Part shown: positions 9,064 through 57,701 of the stretch, one piece after another
Numbering within the stretch: the stretch's first letter is position 1
Layout: each line of letters opens with the position of its first letter
Source: Hypomesus transpacificus
Taxonomy: Eukaryota > Chordata > Actinopteri > Osmeriformes > Osmeridae
DNA length: 64,000 nt
Direction of reading: 5' to 3'
NCBI RefSeq assembly: GCF_021917145.1
Contig: NW_025813796.1
Location: forward strand, 1,159,411 to 1,223,410
Program-made: the position numbers and the translations under genes
The notes under the pieces: model-generated
What the model saw: the letters and a program-made list of their open reading frames with translations, nothing else
Databases searched by the model: none
Told to the model about the DNA's origin: nothing

Positions 9064-11084
9064 TAGTTCTCTTTGGTCGTTTTTCTTGATCTTCGTTTTG
9101 ATGGTGCTGGTCAGATAGACCAGCACTAACCATGTTCATTTGATGAGAACTCTGGGTGGTGAAAAGGTGCAGATTACAAAATAATTTTCCCTTACGTTTA
9201 AACAAAGTGACGTCCACGCTTTCAGCTATTTAACTAGGGAAAATTAATGAAAACAATTATAGGTAACAGGCCAATTGCTAGTAAGCAAATAAGATTGCTT
9301 TGCTACCGGGTTACGCGATGGAACATTTATGAAAAAGCCATCTTGAGAGATATCAACCGCTAAATTTACATAGGTGACCAATAATCCGTAAAATGCATAC
9401 TTCAGATAAATTAAAGAATGGTACATTAATTTCCATCAGTGCCATTAGCATCTTCTAAAAACAAAACACACTGCTGTAGGGGGAGTTAAGGAACCAACGC
9501 GCATGACCGACACAGGAAAAACCTAGCACGAAAGCTATCCAACGTCACCTGCTGGATTGGAGGGTGAAATATTTATTTATATTTTCATTAAATGTTTTCA
9601 TGTTTTGTGTTCAGTAAAACAGTTACACATTATTAAGACGATTTAATTTTGTATTCCTAGAAGGCTGATGGGGTTGATTTGACAATGACTACCAAAAAAG
9701 TATGGATGAACAGGTTTATTTTCACTGGTCAGAACATAATGTTTATAATATAATACACAATATGTATCATATTATGAGAAGTCACGCAGAGGAAGAATCT
9801 CACAAAAAAGGATTTATGAACAAGAGATTGGCCCATATCGACAAAAGGACATAGACATTTTCTTAATGGCCCAACACAGGTTACAGCAGCATGAAAACGG
9901 TAGAAAATGGAAAAAAGAAGAAAAGAGAGTTAAGCCCACATTTAAGGTAAATTAGATACACCCGTATTGCTTGGTACTTACTTAACTAAAGTTTAATGAC
10001 AAACAGACTATTGTGAACATACGGAAGTGACATACCAAATAAAACTATTGAAATTAAATTGTATGACTAAATCAGGCATTAAAACCTTGAAGCGAAAAAT
10101 AAGCATGACCATTTGCATTCCATACTTTTGCAAACGTATCATCTGGACAGCAGGTGGCAGAATATACACAGTATTTCCCTTGTTTTAAAAATATATATCA
10201 TAACAAAAGGAAAATCTTTGGTGGTTTTTAATGACATTTCTTTCAAACAGATTATTGTCACCACAGTTAGCTGTGTAAAGCTGTACCAGTTCCTAATATA
10301 TTGAGATATATTAATGGTTTAAGGGCATAACCTCAAGAGCAGACATGAATAAGATAACACAATATTGAATAATCACAGATCAAATGGGTCAGACATCCAG
10401 GGTCACATGATTCGTCAGTCCTAGCCTAGTCTAACATGCAGTGTTAGAGGCAGAACATGTGAAAAACTATAAGAAAGGGGTGCATCAAAAGCAGCACTAG
10501 ATATCATACAGTACACTGTGCAAAAGTCCTCCCGTTATTTAAGTAAGCCTACTTCAGCGTAAACCTGCAGTTTTGCTCCAAAAACGTACGTTCAGTAGCA
10601 CACTGAAATAGAACGTTTGAACAAGATCCTTCAATTAGAGGGGGAAGTATGAGCCATTCACGCTAGTCATACACATACGGCGGCAATATACATAAAAAGG
10701 CGCGCACACGCACTCACACACACACGTTTATACAATTGCCAGCTGGTAATTTACATAGTGTTTCATGGCAAAACACACCCACTCCAGAGACAGATACAAA
10801 AGTCGGCATTCAAACTAAAACAAGGAAGGAAAAGCGCACTCATCTACTTATATTATCCCTGATAAAGCAACTAGCATTCCTGATATGACATTGAAAGGGG
10901 GTGCTCGTTCCTCTAAGAGCTGGAGTCTCGTTTTCCTTCGGGATCCACGGTTCAGTGGCCTCACACGGTGGAGTGTCCCCTGCGTCACGCTGAGCCGCGG
11001 TCGTGGTAGGCAGACCGGCGAAGGTCGGTACTTGCACGGGGGGGTGGGGGAGAAGCAGGAAGCGAGTTCGTCGATGAACGTAGG
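9064..11084. other. fktn 5' region and fsd1l 3' UTR
   Basis: No ORF with family resemblance is present. Minus-strand reading places the fsd1l 3' UTR from 11084 down to an AATAAA at 9715-9720 (about 1.37 kb). Below it, 9064-9560 should contain the fktn 5' UTR exon(s) and promoter. An NRF1-like CGCGCATGA occurs at about 9498-9506, which fits a housekeeping TATA-less promoter. The two genes are therefore separated by only a few hundred bases. Confidence 0.5.
9715..9720 (-). terminator. Candidate poly(A) signal for fsd1l
   Basis: TTTATT on plus reads AATAAA on the transcribed minus strand, 1.37 kb after the fsd1l stop codon and just upstream of the fktn promoter region. The long UTR makes the assignment plausible but not certain. 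Confidence 0.4.
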
Positions 11085-24078
<12,994 letters not shown>

Positions 24079-24729
24079 ACCGAGGACAGAAACACAAATG
24101 TAATCAAATCCAATTCATAGGCAGGCCAAGTTTCCCCACAGAGGAAGACGATTACCACAACGGATAGCGGAGCATAACAAACATGCGCAATGGTTCTTCC
24201 CTGTGCCCCTCAGAAGTGTGCGAGGCGGACTGGAAGAACAAACACGATGCGATTTGCTGCCCCCCATTGGCCCCAATAAGAACTCTGAGATTTGAAAATC
24301 TCGCGATCAACCTTTGCCGTAGTTGCTAGGGCAACATCAGATGCAGCTAAGCTAGCTAGCTAGCCACCAACGGTTCCGTGATTTGTCAGATGATTCCTCG
24401 TCTTATGTCATAAAAGGTACATTTACTGGTTACAGGGCTCCGCTAGTAGACTAAAGACACACTCTGAGTCTGGTTGGAGTTTAGCTAGGAGGCTATCTAA
24501 CGTTAACAGTACGTCTAGCTACACATTTTTGGGGAAGCTAGCAACTGTACTGTAGTGGCACTCTTGCAAACTTTAGCTAGTCCTAGATAACGTGGTCAGT
24601 CTACGCGTAATCATTAACTGTAACGTCAAGATTAGAAACAGGTTTGCAGTCAGCATTGTTTTTGTTTTTGGTCTTTCCTACAGTATACACAGACAGTTAG
24701 CTAGACTCAATAACGTAAATTAATAAAGA
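24079..24729. promoter_or_regulatory. Bidirectional promoter between fsd1l and ift74
   Basis: The start codons of fsd1l (minus) and ift74 (plus) are 651 bp apart and head to head. No TATA box stands out near either start. The interval contains an NRF1-like TGCGCA at 24184-24189, TCTCGCGA at 24299-24306 (a motif common in TATA-less bidirectional promoters) and a near-perfect RFX X-box at 24322-24335. A CTAGCTAGCTAG run follows at about 24352. Shared regulation is inferred from spacing and motifs. Confidence 0.7.
24322..24335. promoter_or_regulatory. X-box (RFX binding site)
   Basis: GTTGCTAGGGCAAC is a palindromic RFX X-box with one mismatch from the symmetrical GTTGCC-AT-GGCAAC form. It is 395 bp upstream of the ift74 ATG and 244 bp upstream of the fsd1l ATG. 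RFX X-boxes are an established feature of ciliary gene promoters, which fits IFT74. Confidence 0.8.
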
Positions 24730-38336
<13,607 letters not shown>

Positions 38337-38632
38337 GCCCCGCGGCTTCCTGCTTCTGGGGAAGGCCACTGTGGAGAGACTTCCCCCTGTCTCCGCTGTC
38401 GTTTCCTGCATTCTCCAGCCCCCCCCCCCCCCCCCTCTCTCTGCTGCGCTCCCCTGCTCCAGTACCACAGAAGCTGTCGGCTAAGCGGGATCGCCGTCGT
38501 GTTCTATGGCGATTCATACGTTTATCCCCCGCGTTAAATCGTGCTGCATTTAGCTACCGCGATGATATCTGTATTTGTAAGAATGTGTTCCGTAGTTTTG
38601 TATACTGCTGTTGTTGTACTGGAAAGGGTTCT

Positions 38633-38638
38633 AATAAA
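38633..38638 (+). terminator. Poly(A) signal of ift74
   Basis: AATAAA lies about 300 bp downstream of the ift74 stop codon, within 'ggttctaataaacgatc'. Confidence 0.7.
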
Positions 38639-41600
38639 CGATCTATTTATGAAGCGATTGCCTTCTTGTTTCAATCGGATTTATGTATCAACTCCTGGGC
38701 TCCAACTGGACTTTGGAAGTGGGGGTCTGAAACCGAACCATCGTTAATCACGCTGCGTGCATGCGCTGTGACGCCCCCCTGCTATAGGAGCAGAAGGCTG
38801 GAGGGCCAGCAGGGGTTAATGTCAGGCAGGAAGTCCACAGTCTGATAACACTATTGTTTTAATGCTATTGGTTTCCTCCCAGCGCTATCAGACAGCGGTG
38901 CTGCCCAGCGGTCCTCGGGCCCTCCACCCTGCTGAGAGAAGGGGGGGGGGGGGGGGGGGGGGGGTGGAGGGAAAGAGTGCCTCCCTAGATCAGGACAAGA
39001 GCCAGCACACACACACAGAGAGAATCACATGCTTACACACAAACACTCGTGTAGCATACGCACACGATTCCACCCTTTTGGTTGGAGTTCAAGACTGGCC
39101 AGGGGGGTTTTCCACTGCAAGGGAGCTGAAATGTATTACTCAATGATAATGGATTGGAGGGTGTGGGGGGGGGGGGGTACTAAATTGGTCATGTTGCTCA
39201 ACCTCAAGACATGCTCCACGGACATCTCGGTTCCTCCCAGAGTTTGGAATAATCGAGAGCGATTCAATTTGCGTCATTGCGTGGTATAACCAGGCACAAA
39301 CTCGCCGGAAAATCTCATCATAGATGCGACGGCCGGGTTGTCCCTGAACACAAGTCCGCCATGGGACCTTAATGTTATATACGTTTATGAGATCAGCATG
39401 GCACAGTGCTGTGTTGAAGGCCTGCAATATAACCTGAAAAGCTCAACTACTCTTTCCCCCCAGACACATGGCCAAACACTTCCAGGCCAGTGATGTTTAG
39501 GGACTGGGTTAATTGGCCCTTGTGTCTTGGTTTGGGAGCCAGCTGCTCACAAACGGCTTGCAGACACGAACCCAGCTCAAAGCCCTCAAGAGTCAAACCC
39601 AAGTCACCTTTGGGGGGGACTACAGCTTGACCAGTCATGTCTCTTAGGGTTGAGCTACTAAGTGCTCTGGTTTGGAGGCTGGCCCGATTTACTGTTTGGC
39701 ACTCGACACGTGTTCCTGCCGCAAGGGGTTCAAATGAGGTGTGGAGAGGTCTGTGTGTGCCTTTTCAACTCTCCAGACGTCCACACTCCTATTGCACACT
39801 CCCCCTTGCCCCATTCCCAACAGCTCGCCCCTGGTTAAGCAACAGGCCTGGAACTCAATCTCCCAGCCCTCCGTGAGGTAACAACTGGGCCAGGACTCTC
39901 GTATTAAAAACGAGACGCACTCCTGACGCTGTGATGAGGGAAATCTCAGGTTATTTATGTTCCAATTCATAAAACTCATCCGGCTCCAGAGGCTTACCAG
40001 CCAACGCTACAGGGTCTTTTTCCTTATATTCCTCAACTCTTTCCTCTCTCCACCCCCCTCACCCCCACTCCCCGACCCCTTTTTTCCATAGCAACCTCTT
40101 CTAATCAGTGTGTGTCTAAACACATCGGACTAACACGTTAACATATGCGAGTGGCGCGTCGAGATTACAGTCGGTTTCCCCGTACGGCAGCCGTGGGGGT
40201 GAATATAGATGGCGATATTCTACAGGCCGCCGCGCCGTGTAGCCTGACTGTGTTTCCACAGCTGCCGCAGCGACTCCTTGCTCTCAGGCAGAGGAAGAAA
40301 CATAGCCTCTGTCATAACAAAAGGACTTAGCTCATTCCCTTCCCAAGTCAAAGGTCCGCGACTATCAGAGCATTTTCCCACATAGTAACACCACGTCCAT
40401 AATCCGGGCTCCGTCTGGTTACTCTCTACTTTACGGTATGTAGACAGTTAGATGATTCCAAAGCGAAAGGGACTGTAGGAGGTGCGCTTCACATTCACTC
40501 GCTCCTGAGTATATTTGCGTAGTGTGATGTTTCAGATTTGGAGTCAATGAAGGACAGAATGCAGTCTGCTTCGCAACGTTTTCTTCACTCATACCCCCTA
40601 CGCACGTATAATTGAGTTACTGGGTTGGAACGGACCTTGCAGGTATGTGAAGGAGCCACCTGAGACCCGCTTGGCCGCCACCGCAGGAGCGAGATGCAGC
40701 GGGAGCCTTTTCCTGGCTCGCTCCAGGCCATGACATCACTGCTCCGTAAAACCTGTTGCTCGCTCCCAGAGGATCCGCGTTTGCGAAATATGTTGTGCAT
40801 CACAGCATAGCTGTGTCTTCACAGTTTAGCCCCACCAGCCCTCCCAGAACGCCCGACTCACACATGCACACCTGTTTTCCCGAGTTGGACGCTGTGTGAT
40901 TTACATATTGGGAATTTTCGGAATCCCACATCGACGCGATCGGGGTCCCTTAAGTCATAAGAACGTGCTGAGTTTAGCTTCCTTCTTCCTAGTTCCATCA
41001 GCCAGTTGTCCTCCTTAAGCTCCCTGTTTAATTCTGATTTCCTCCATTAATTGTTTGTGATTTAAATGCCGTGGTCTCGCAGTATTTAGTACTTCCTTCG
41101 TGAAGCCAGCTCATTTGGAATTGGCCCCCGGCACCCCGTAACATGGAGGGAGTTTAGAGATCTTCAAACCCAACTTCAGATTTGAAAACTCCAGTGGGAG
41201 GAAAGCAAAGTAATAATCTTAGTTACACAGTTGGCACACGTCAAAATGCTCCATACACCAGGAGGAATAAATCAAATAGTTTAACGAGTTCAGTACATAT
41301 CTTCAATGTTGAGGAGGGAAGGGAGGACTGCATGGACAGTTTGCTGGTCAAATAACCAAGTCCAACATGAAGGTATAGTTCAATAGCCATTTGTAAACCA
41401 CACTGAGTACATTATAATGAAACTTAATTTCAGAAAACACACAAGGAAGTAATGCCTAAAGCATATAAAGTTATGAAAGACTAACATCCCCATAGGCTGG
41501 TCTGTTCTAGCGCTATAGTCAAGTGGAATGAAGTCGTGTATATAAGTAGTTAGGTCAAGTGTGTGAATCCCATTATCAGATGCCTTTTGATCTATGAAGG

Positions 41601-41733
41601 ACACTGCTTAATTTGAAAGGCGTCTTCTTCAAGTTCTGTCTGGAGGGAGGGGGGGGTCCTCCCTGTAGTGCTTATAGAGGGTGTAGTTAATGTCCGACAT
41701 TGTTCTGGTTAGGCCTTTCCCATCCTCACATGG

Positions 41734-41753
41734 ACAGGAAACAGGAAGAGGAA
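41734..41753 (+). promoter_or_regulatory. Cluster of three GGAA (ETS-type) sites upstream of tek
   Basis: ACAGGAAACAGGAAGAGGAA packs three GGAA cores into 20 bases, 330 bp upstream of the tek start codon. ETS factors are known to drive endothelial Tie2 expression. The assignment here is by motif only. Confidence 0.4.
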
Positions 41754-41777
41754 CTCCTACTCCCTATGCCTGGACAG

Positions 41778-41930
41778 CACAGAGAGAGAGAGGGAGAGAG
41801 AGAGGGAGAGAGAGAGAGGACGGGGGGGGGGCTGAAGGGTCTAGGGAGAGGGCGGGGGAGGGGGGGAGGTCGAAGGCAGGGAAAGGAAGGATAGGGAAGG
41901 GGAAAGAAAGGGAGGGAGAGCATTAGCAGT
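41778..41930. repeat. Purine-rich (GA/GGA) tract
   Basis: Impure gagagag/ggggag repeats in the presumed tek promoter or 5' UTR. Their in-frame Arg/Glu/Gly ORFs are not genes. Confidence 0.8.
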
Positions 41931-42079
41931 TTGGACCTGTGTGTGGAAAGATGTGCCTTGGTATGCTTCTCTGACACCCTCCGGAGTTAGGGTCTCTCTC
42001 TCTCCTGTGTTCCCCTCTGCTCGGAGGCGCTCTGTGGATGTACGAACTGGCCTGTCTGCCAGCCTGGAGCTGGGGGACC

Positions 42080-54334
<12,255 letters not shown>

Positions 54335-54673
54335 TCGGGGGAGCTGTGCTGGAGGGCTAGGACAGCAAGTTGTGGCTATCACATACGTGGTTTGAGCAAT
54401 CCTTCACAAAGGGATTCGTGGACTGGCATGTTGCACATATTGTGTACTCCAACTTAAGTGCAGAAAAGAGCACCGTATTTTTCACATTGCTGTACATAAA
54501 AATTGGTGTTTGGTGATACTGTGTTGTGATTGGTTGGTGATACTAATGTCGTGATTGGTTGTTGCTGTTACAGTATCTCAGAATTGCTTTCACTGCCTTT
54601 TATAGTACCTGTCAACTGTAAATACTCTTCAGAAATGTATCAAACCAATACTAAAAAGGTGTACCTGTAAACG

Positions 54674-54679
54674 AATAAA
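54674..54679 (+). terminator. Poly(A) signal of tek
   Basis: AATAAA lies 340 bp downstream of the tek stop codon. Confidence 0.7.
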
Positions 54680-55054
54680 AGTTTTTTGTAAAATAATTTT
54701 TTAATGAGTAGTGCTTGTGATTGTTTCACATTGTGTGTACAGTAGATGCAGCCTGATGCCACTCTAAATGCAGGTTAAGATTCAACATTATCCACAGTAC
54801 AATCAACAGCCATACTAGGAGTATCCGTTTGTGAGTATCTACTCTGAAATTAAAAAGACAAAGAAAATATAGCTGTCATCGTTCTAGGATACGTTTCACA
54901 TAACGGTGAGCTGGAAAGAAAAACACATGCCAAACGCTCCCCCAACAGTTTTTTGGGGGGGGAAATCACTGTGTCACAGTTTCATTGTTGGTCAAAGCCC
55001 AGTCTCCTGGTGGCTCTGCCTGAGGGGGGGGGGCGGGGTCAGATGGAAGCAGAG

Positions 55055-55232
55055 TCAGATGGCTGAGCGGTTCGGGAATCGGGCTATTAACTAGAAAGTC
55101 GCCGGTCTGATTCCCAGCCGCGCCAAATGACGTTGTGTCCTTGGGCGAGGCACCTCACCCTACTTGCCTCGGGGGGAGAATGTCCCTGTACTCACTGTAA
55201 GTCCCTCTGGATAAGAGCGTCTGCTAAATGAC
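55055..55232 (+). mobile_element. tRNA-derived fish SINE (V-SINE-like), nearly full length
   Basis: The head is tRNA(Leu/Ser)-like: 'agatggctgagcggttcggg' carries an A box and 'gccggtctgattccc' a B box. The body has 'gtccttgggcgaggcacctc' and 'ccctacttgcctcgggggga', and the 3' tail is 'ctctggataagagcgtctgc' plus 'taaatga'. These are the hallmark segments of a SINE widespread in fish genomes. It lies just beyond the stop codon of the small ORF at 55276-55518. Confidence 0.9.
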
Positions 55233-55275
55233 TCACGTGTGTGTGAATGTCGCCTCCCGCATGAAGCTGTCCTCC

Positions 55276-55518
55276 TCAGGGTCCTGGACCACAGGGCTGT
55301 CCCTCCACAATTTCCCTCTGGGCCATGACGACACACACCTCGTAGACGCGGAAGGAGGCGAAGGCAGCAGCCACGAGACACGCCCCGCCCAGGATGTACC
55401 ACCAGTTGAAGAAGCCATAGGACACCCCCTTGACGATGCACAAGAGGCCGAAGCACACCAGGCCGATCATGGACATGATCTGGACACACACCGGGGGGCT
55501 GGACTCCTTCTCTCCCAT
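55276..55518 (-). CDS. Unrecognised small two-pass membrane protein
   Basis: This is an 80-aa ORF starting MGEKESSPPVCVQIM. It has two hydrophobic stretches, IMSMIGLVCFGLLCIV and WWYILGGACLVAAAFASF, joined by a short loop (KGVSYGFFN). A cytosolic-like end follows (VYEVCVVMAQREIVEGQ) and the ORF stops after CGPGP. The frame stays open upstream without an ATG, so a 5' exon could add residues. The composition (charged ends, aromatic loop, balanced helices) looks like a real protein, not a repeat translation. It is intronless as seen, lies between tek and mob3b on the minus strand, and has a SINE in its presumed 3' UTR. I do not recognise the family and assign no function. Confidence 0.5.
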   Translation of the reverse strand: MGEKESSPPVCVQIMSMIGLVCFGLLCIVKGVSYGFFNWWYILGGACLVAAAFASFRVYEVCVVMAQREIVEGQPCGPGP

Positions 55519-56554
55519 GGTGCAGATGGAGGGGCGGATAGGGAACTCCAACTCCCAGAAGCCCCTGCGCTGGTCCTCCCTTTACCCCTTACCCAAACGA
55601 TCCAGAGATTCTCCTCGACAGAGTGGTTATGTGTGCATTTGTTCAATACTCCCTTGAATGCGTTCAGCCCGGAAAAAATTATGTCCAACCTGAGGCAGCA
55701 GACAATCCACCTGAGGTTGGTCTAAGTCTGTCTGTTTATATATACTCAACTAATCTGTGATTAAACCAACTCTTTCTTCGCTCTTGTTACAGAATATTAG
55801 CTCAGAGTGTAATCTGTACAGAGTTACAGTGATGGATTAGAGCTTGAGTGGATTTCAGTGGAGAATATCTCTGGCAGAAGTGCCCAGCAGTGCTTTTGTC
55901 ATCGCAACCCAATCACACAGAGTGCCTGAGCAGGCCTGAGAAGATCAGGCTAATTGAAAAGGTTTCTCCAGAGAGGACACCTCCTCATCTCTCCAGGGGC
56001 GTCATTCATAACATTTCAATTGGACGCCATCCTAAATGTGATCATAAGATCGTTCGTGAAATTGCAATGACTTTACAGAAGACCTTATGTGATATGTATA
56101 AAAAACAAGCACAGGCTGCACTTGAAAGCCGTGCTCAGCACACTTACACATGCGAATCTATCAAGTGAAAAAACGTTAGGCAAAGTCATGGTTAAAAGAG
56201 CTACGTTTACGCATTGCCTACGTTCATGGAAGCCAGCTTGTATTCCTCATGCACATTAGTCCATCATGATCTACATGGGCTACATTGTAATGGGTAAAGG
56301 CTGTCTGGAGCTCAGCACATGACCTTCTAGTAGTGGTGAGGTCACCTCACAGCTAGAAGGTCATTGGTTACTTGGGGGTCAGGTGGGTTATTCTCCAGGT
56401 TTTTCTGTGTGGAGTGTGCATACTCTTCCTGTGCTGTTATGGGTTATATCCGCAAGTAACCACACTGAATTCACTATTCGAGTAAAAATAGACATTAAAT
56501 GACCCCTTAAGGTACCCAATGAGAAGACATTTTATTCAATGAATCAAAATATAC

Positions 56555-56560
56555 TTTATT
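56555..56560 (-). terminator. Poly(A) signal for mob3b
   Basis: TTTATT on plus (AATAAA on minus), about 1.14 kb past the mob3b stop. A second copy follows at 56531-56536. Confidence 0.5.
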
Positions 56561-57654
56561 GCTGTGATGTTAACATGGAATCATGAGGTTAAATACTTTC
56601 GTTCTATCTGTCATATCATTCAACACACACAACTCATTTGTTACAGTGTTCATCTTCTGAAAGCCCCAAAATGTGTCACAAAACAGTTTGGTGCACAAGT
56701 ACGGATGCACACAACCTAGGGTGTGTCTAATGTGTTGGCGGACAGTCAAATAAAGTCTGCAAAATGATTTCACAAGTAGATATAGTATATCCACCAAGGC
56801 ACAATGGCCTTCCCAAAGATGTTTGAATCCAGAATATTCCACTGAAGAAGAAACAGGTCATAACAGTTGAAGTCATTTCAGAGAAAAAATGTACAAATTA
56901 TTTTGTAGATTACTTCTTTGGTCACCTGACCAAGAAACAGTTTGAGATTGTTGGAGGGAATAAAACATGGGATACCTATTTACACAAACGAATCCTTTCA
57001 CATACCATTTAGAACGTTTTTATATTAATTTGAAAATATGTATGCTGTTGAAACTTTTTTTTGCCAGATATCTTCCTTTAAATTGTTTATGTCTTTGTAA
57101 TAAACAATGTTCACCACATTTATGGTCCAACCTGGTGGTTAATCCACTCAATGTTAATTCAAGTCTTTATCCAAAAATGTTAACTTGTTTTTATAAAACC
57201 AAACTTTTTGGCAATCTCCACATTAAAATGATAAGAAGCAAGGATACACAACATACAACAACTGGTGATTTTCACCTGGCCATTTCATTACTGCCAAACT
57301 CCGGTCCGAAACACAAAAGAGATTCAATAAAACTGTAATCGACACCAAATATACATCCCGAATCATCCTCTGTTATCAGTGTATTTATCATGAGCAGCAT
57401 TTGCACAACTTACTCCAACAGTCTAAAAACACATTGCTGTTTGATCATCGTCACTGGAAACGTCTCTGCTTGCCTCGGCGCTGGAGAGACCCCTGGTGGA
57501 CACATGAAGTAAACCCTGTGTTTGTATTCGCAGCAGGTCTCTGCAGTCCTCCAGTATCCAGACCCAATCTGCAGGTTGTCCACCTGGCCGTCAGGATCCC
57601 TCTGATGACAGCATCCAGTCTCCATGGTTACCAGGCGTGAACAAGGTTGATGGG

Positions 57655-57677
57655 GGGAGGGGGGGGGGGGGGGGGGG
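57655..57677. repeat. Poly(G) run
   Basis: A G homopolymer with one A interruption, 25 bp from the mob3b stop codon, in its 3' UTR (C-run in the transcript). Confidence 0.85.
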
Positions 57678-57701
57678 CGTTCCAAACTGCATTCCAGTGG
57701 C

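Larger units (their letters stand above)
38640..42079. other. Intergenic region ift74-tek
   Basis: No gene is recognised in 3.4 kb. It contains a G run (38941-38964), another at about 39165-39177, and possible decayed tRNA-like SINE pieces around 39620-39880 (weak). A purine-rich stretch lies at 41778-41930. The final few hundred bases should be the tek promoter and 5' UTR. Confidence 0.5.
55519..57701. other. Intergenic region and mob3b 3' UTR
   Basis: The region from 57701 down to about 56530 fits the mob3b 3' UTR, ending at AATAAA signals on the minus strand (56555-56560 and 56531-56536). Between 55519 and 56530 nothing is recognised. The plus-strand ORF 55848-56168 has no family resemblance I can support. 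Confidence 0.5.

Noticed and set aside
39600-39890. Possible decayed SINEs with B-box-like GGGTTCAAAT
   Set aside because: Without a recognisable A box spacing or the fish SINE tail the call cannot be supported.
55055-55125. Possible tRNA(Leu/Ser) gene
   Set aside because: A and B boxes are present, but the sequence continues into the SINE body and shared tail, so it is the tRNA-derived head of a SINE.
55228-55725. 165-aa plus ORF overlapping the small membrane ORF
   Set aside because: His/Asp/Glu-rich composition typical of the antisense of a hydrophobic coding sequence; the minus frame has clear membrane helices.
55848-56168. 106-aa plus ORF (SRPEKIRLIEKVSPERTPP)
   Set aside because: Briefly resembled a transposase helix-turn-helix start, but no transposase motif or terminal repeat could be supported.
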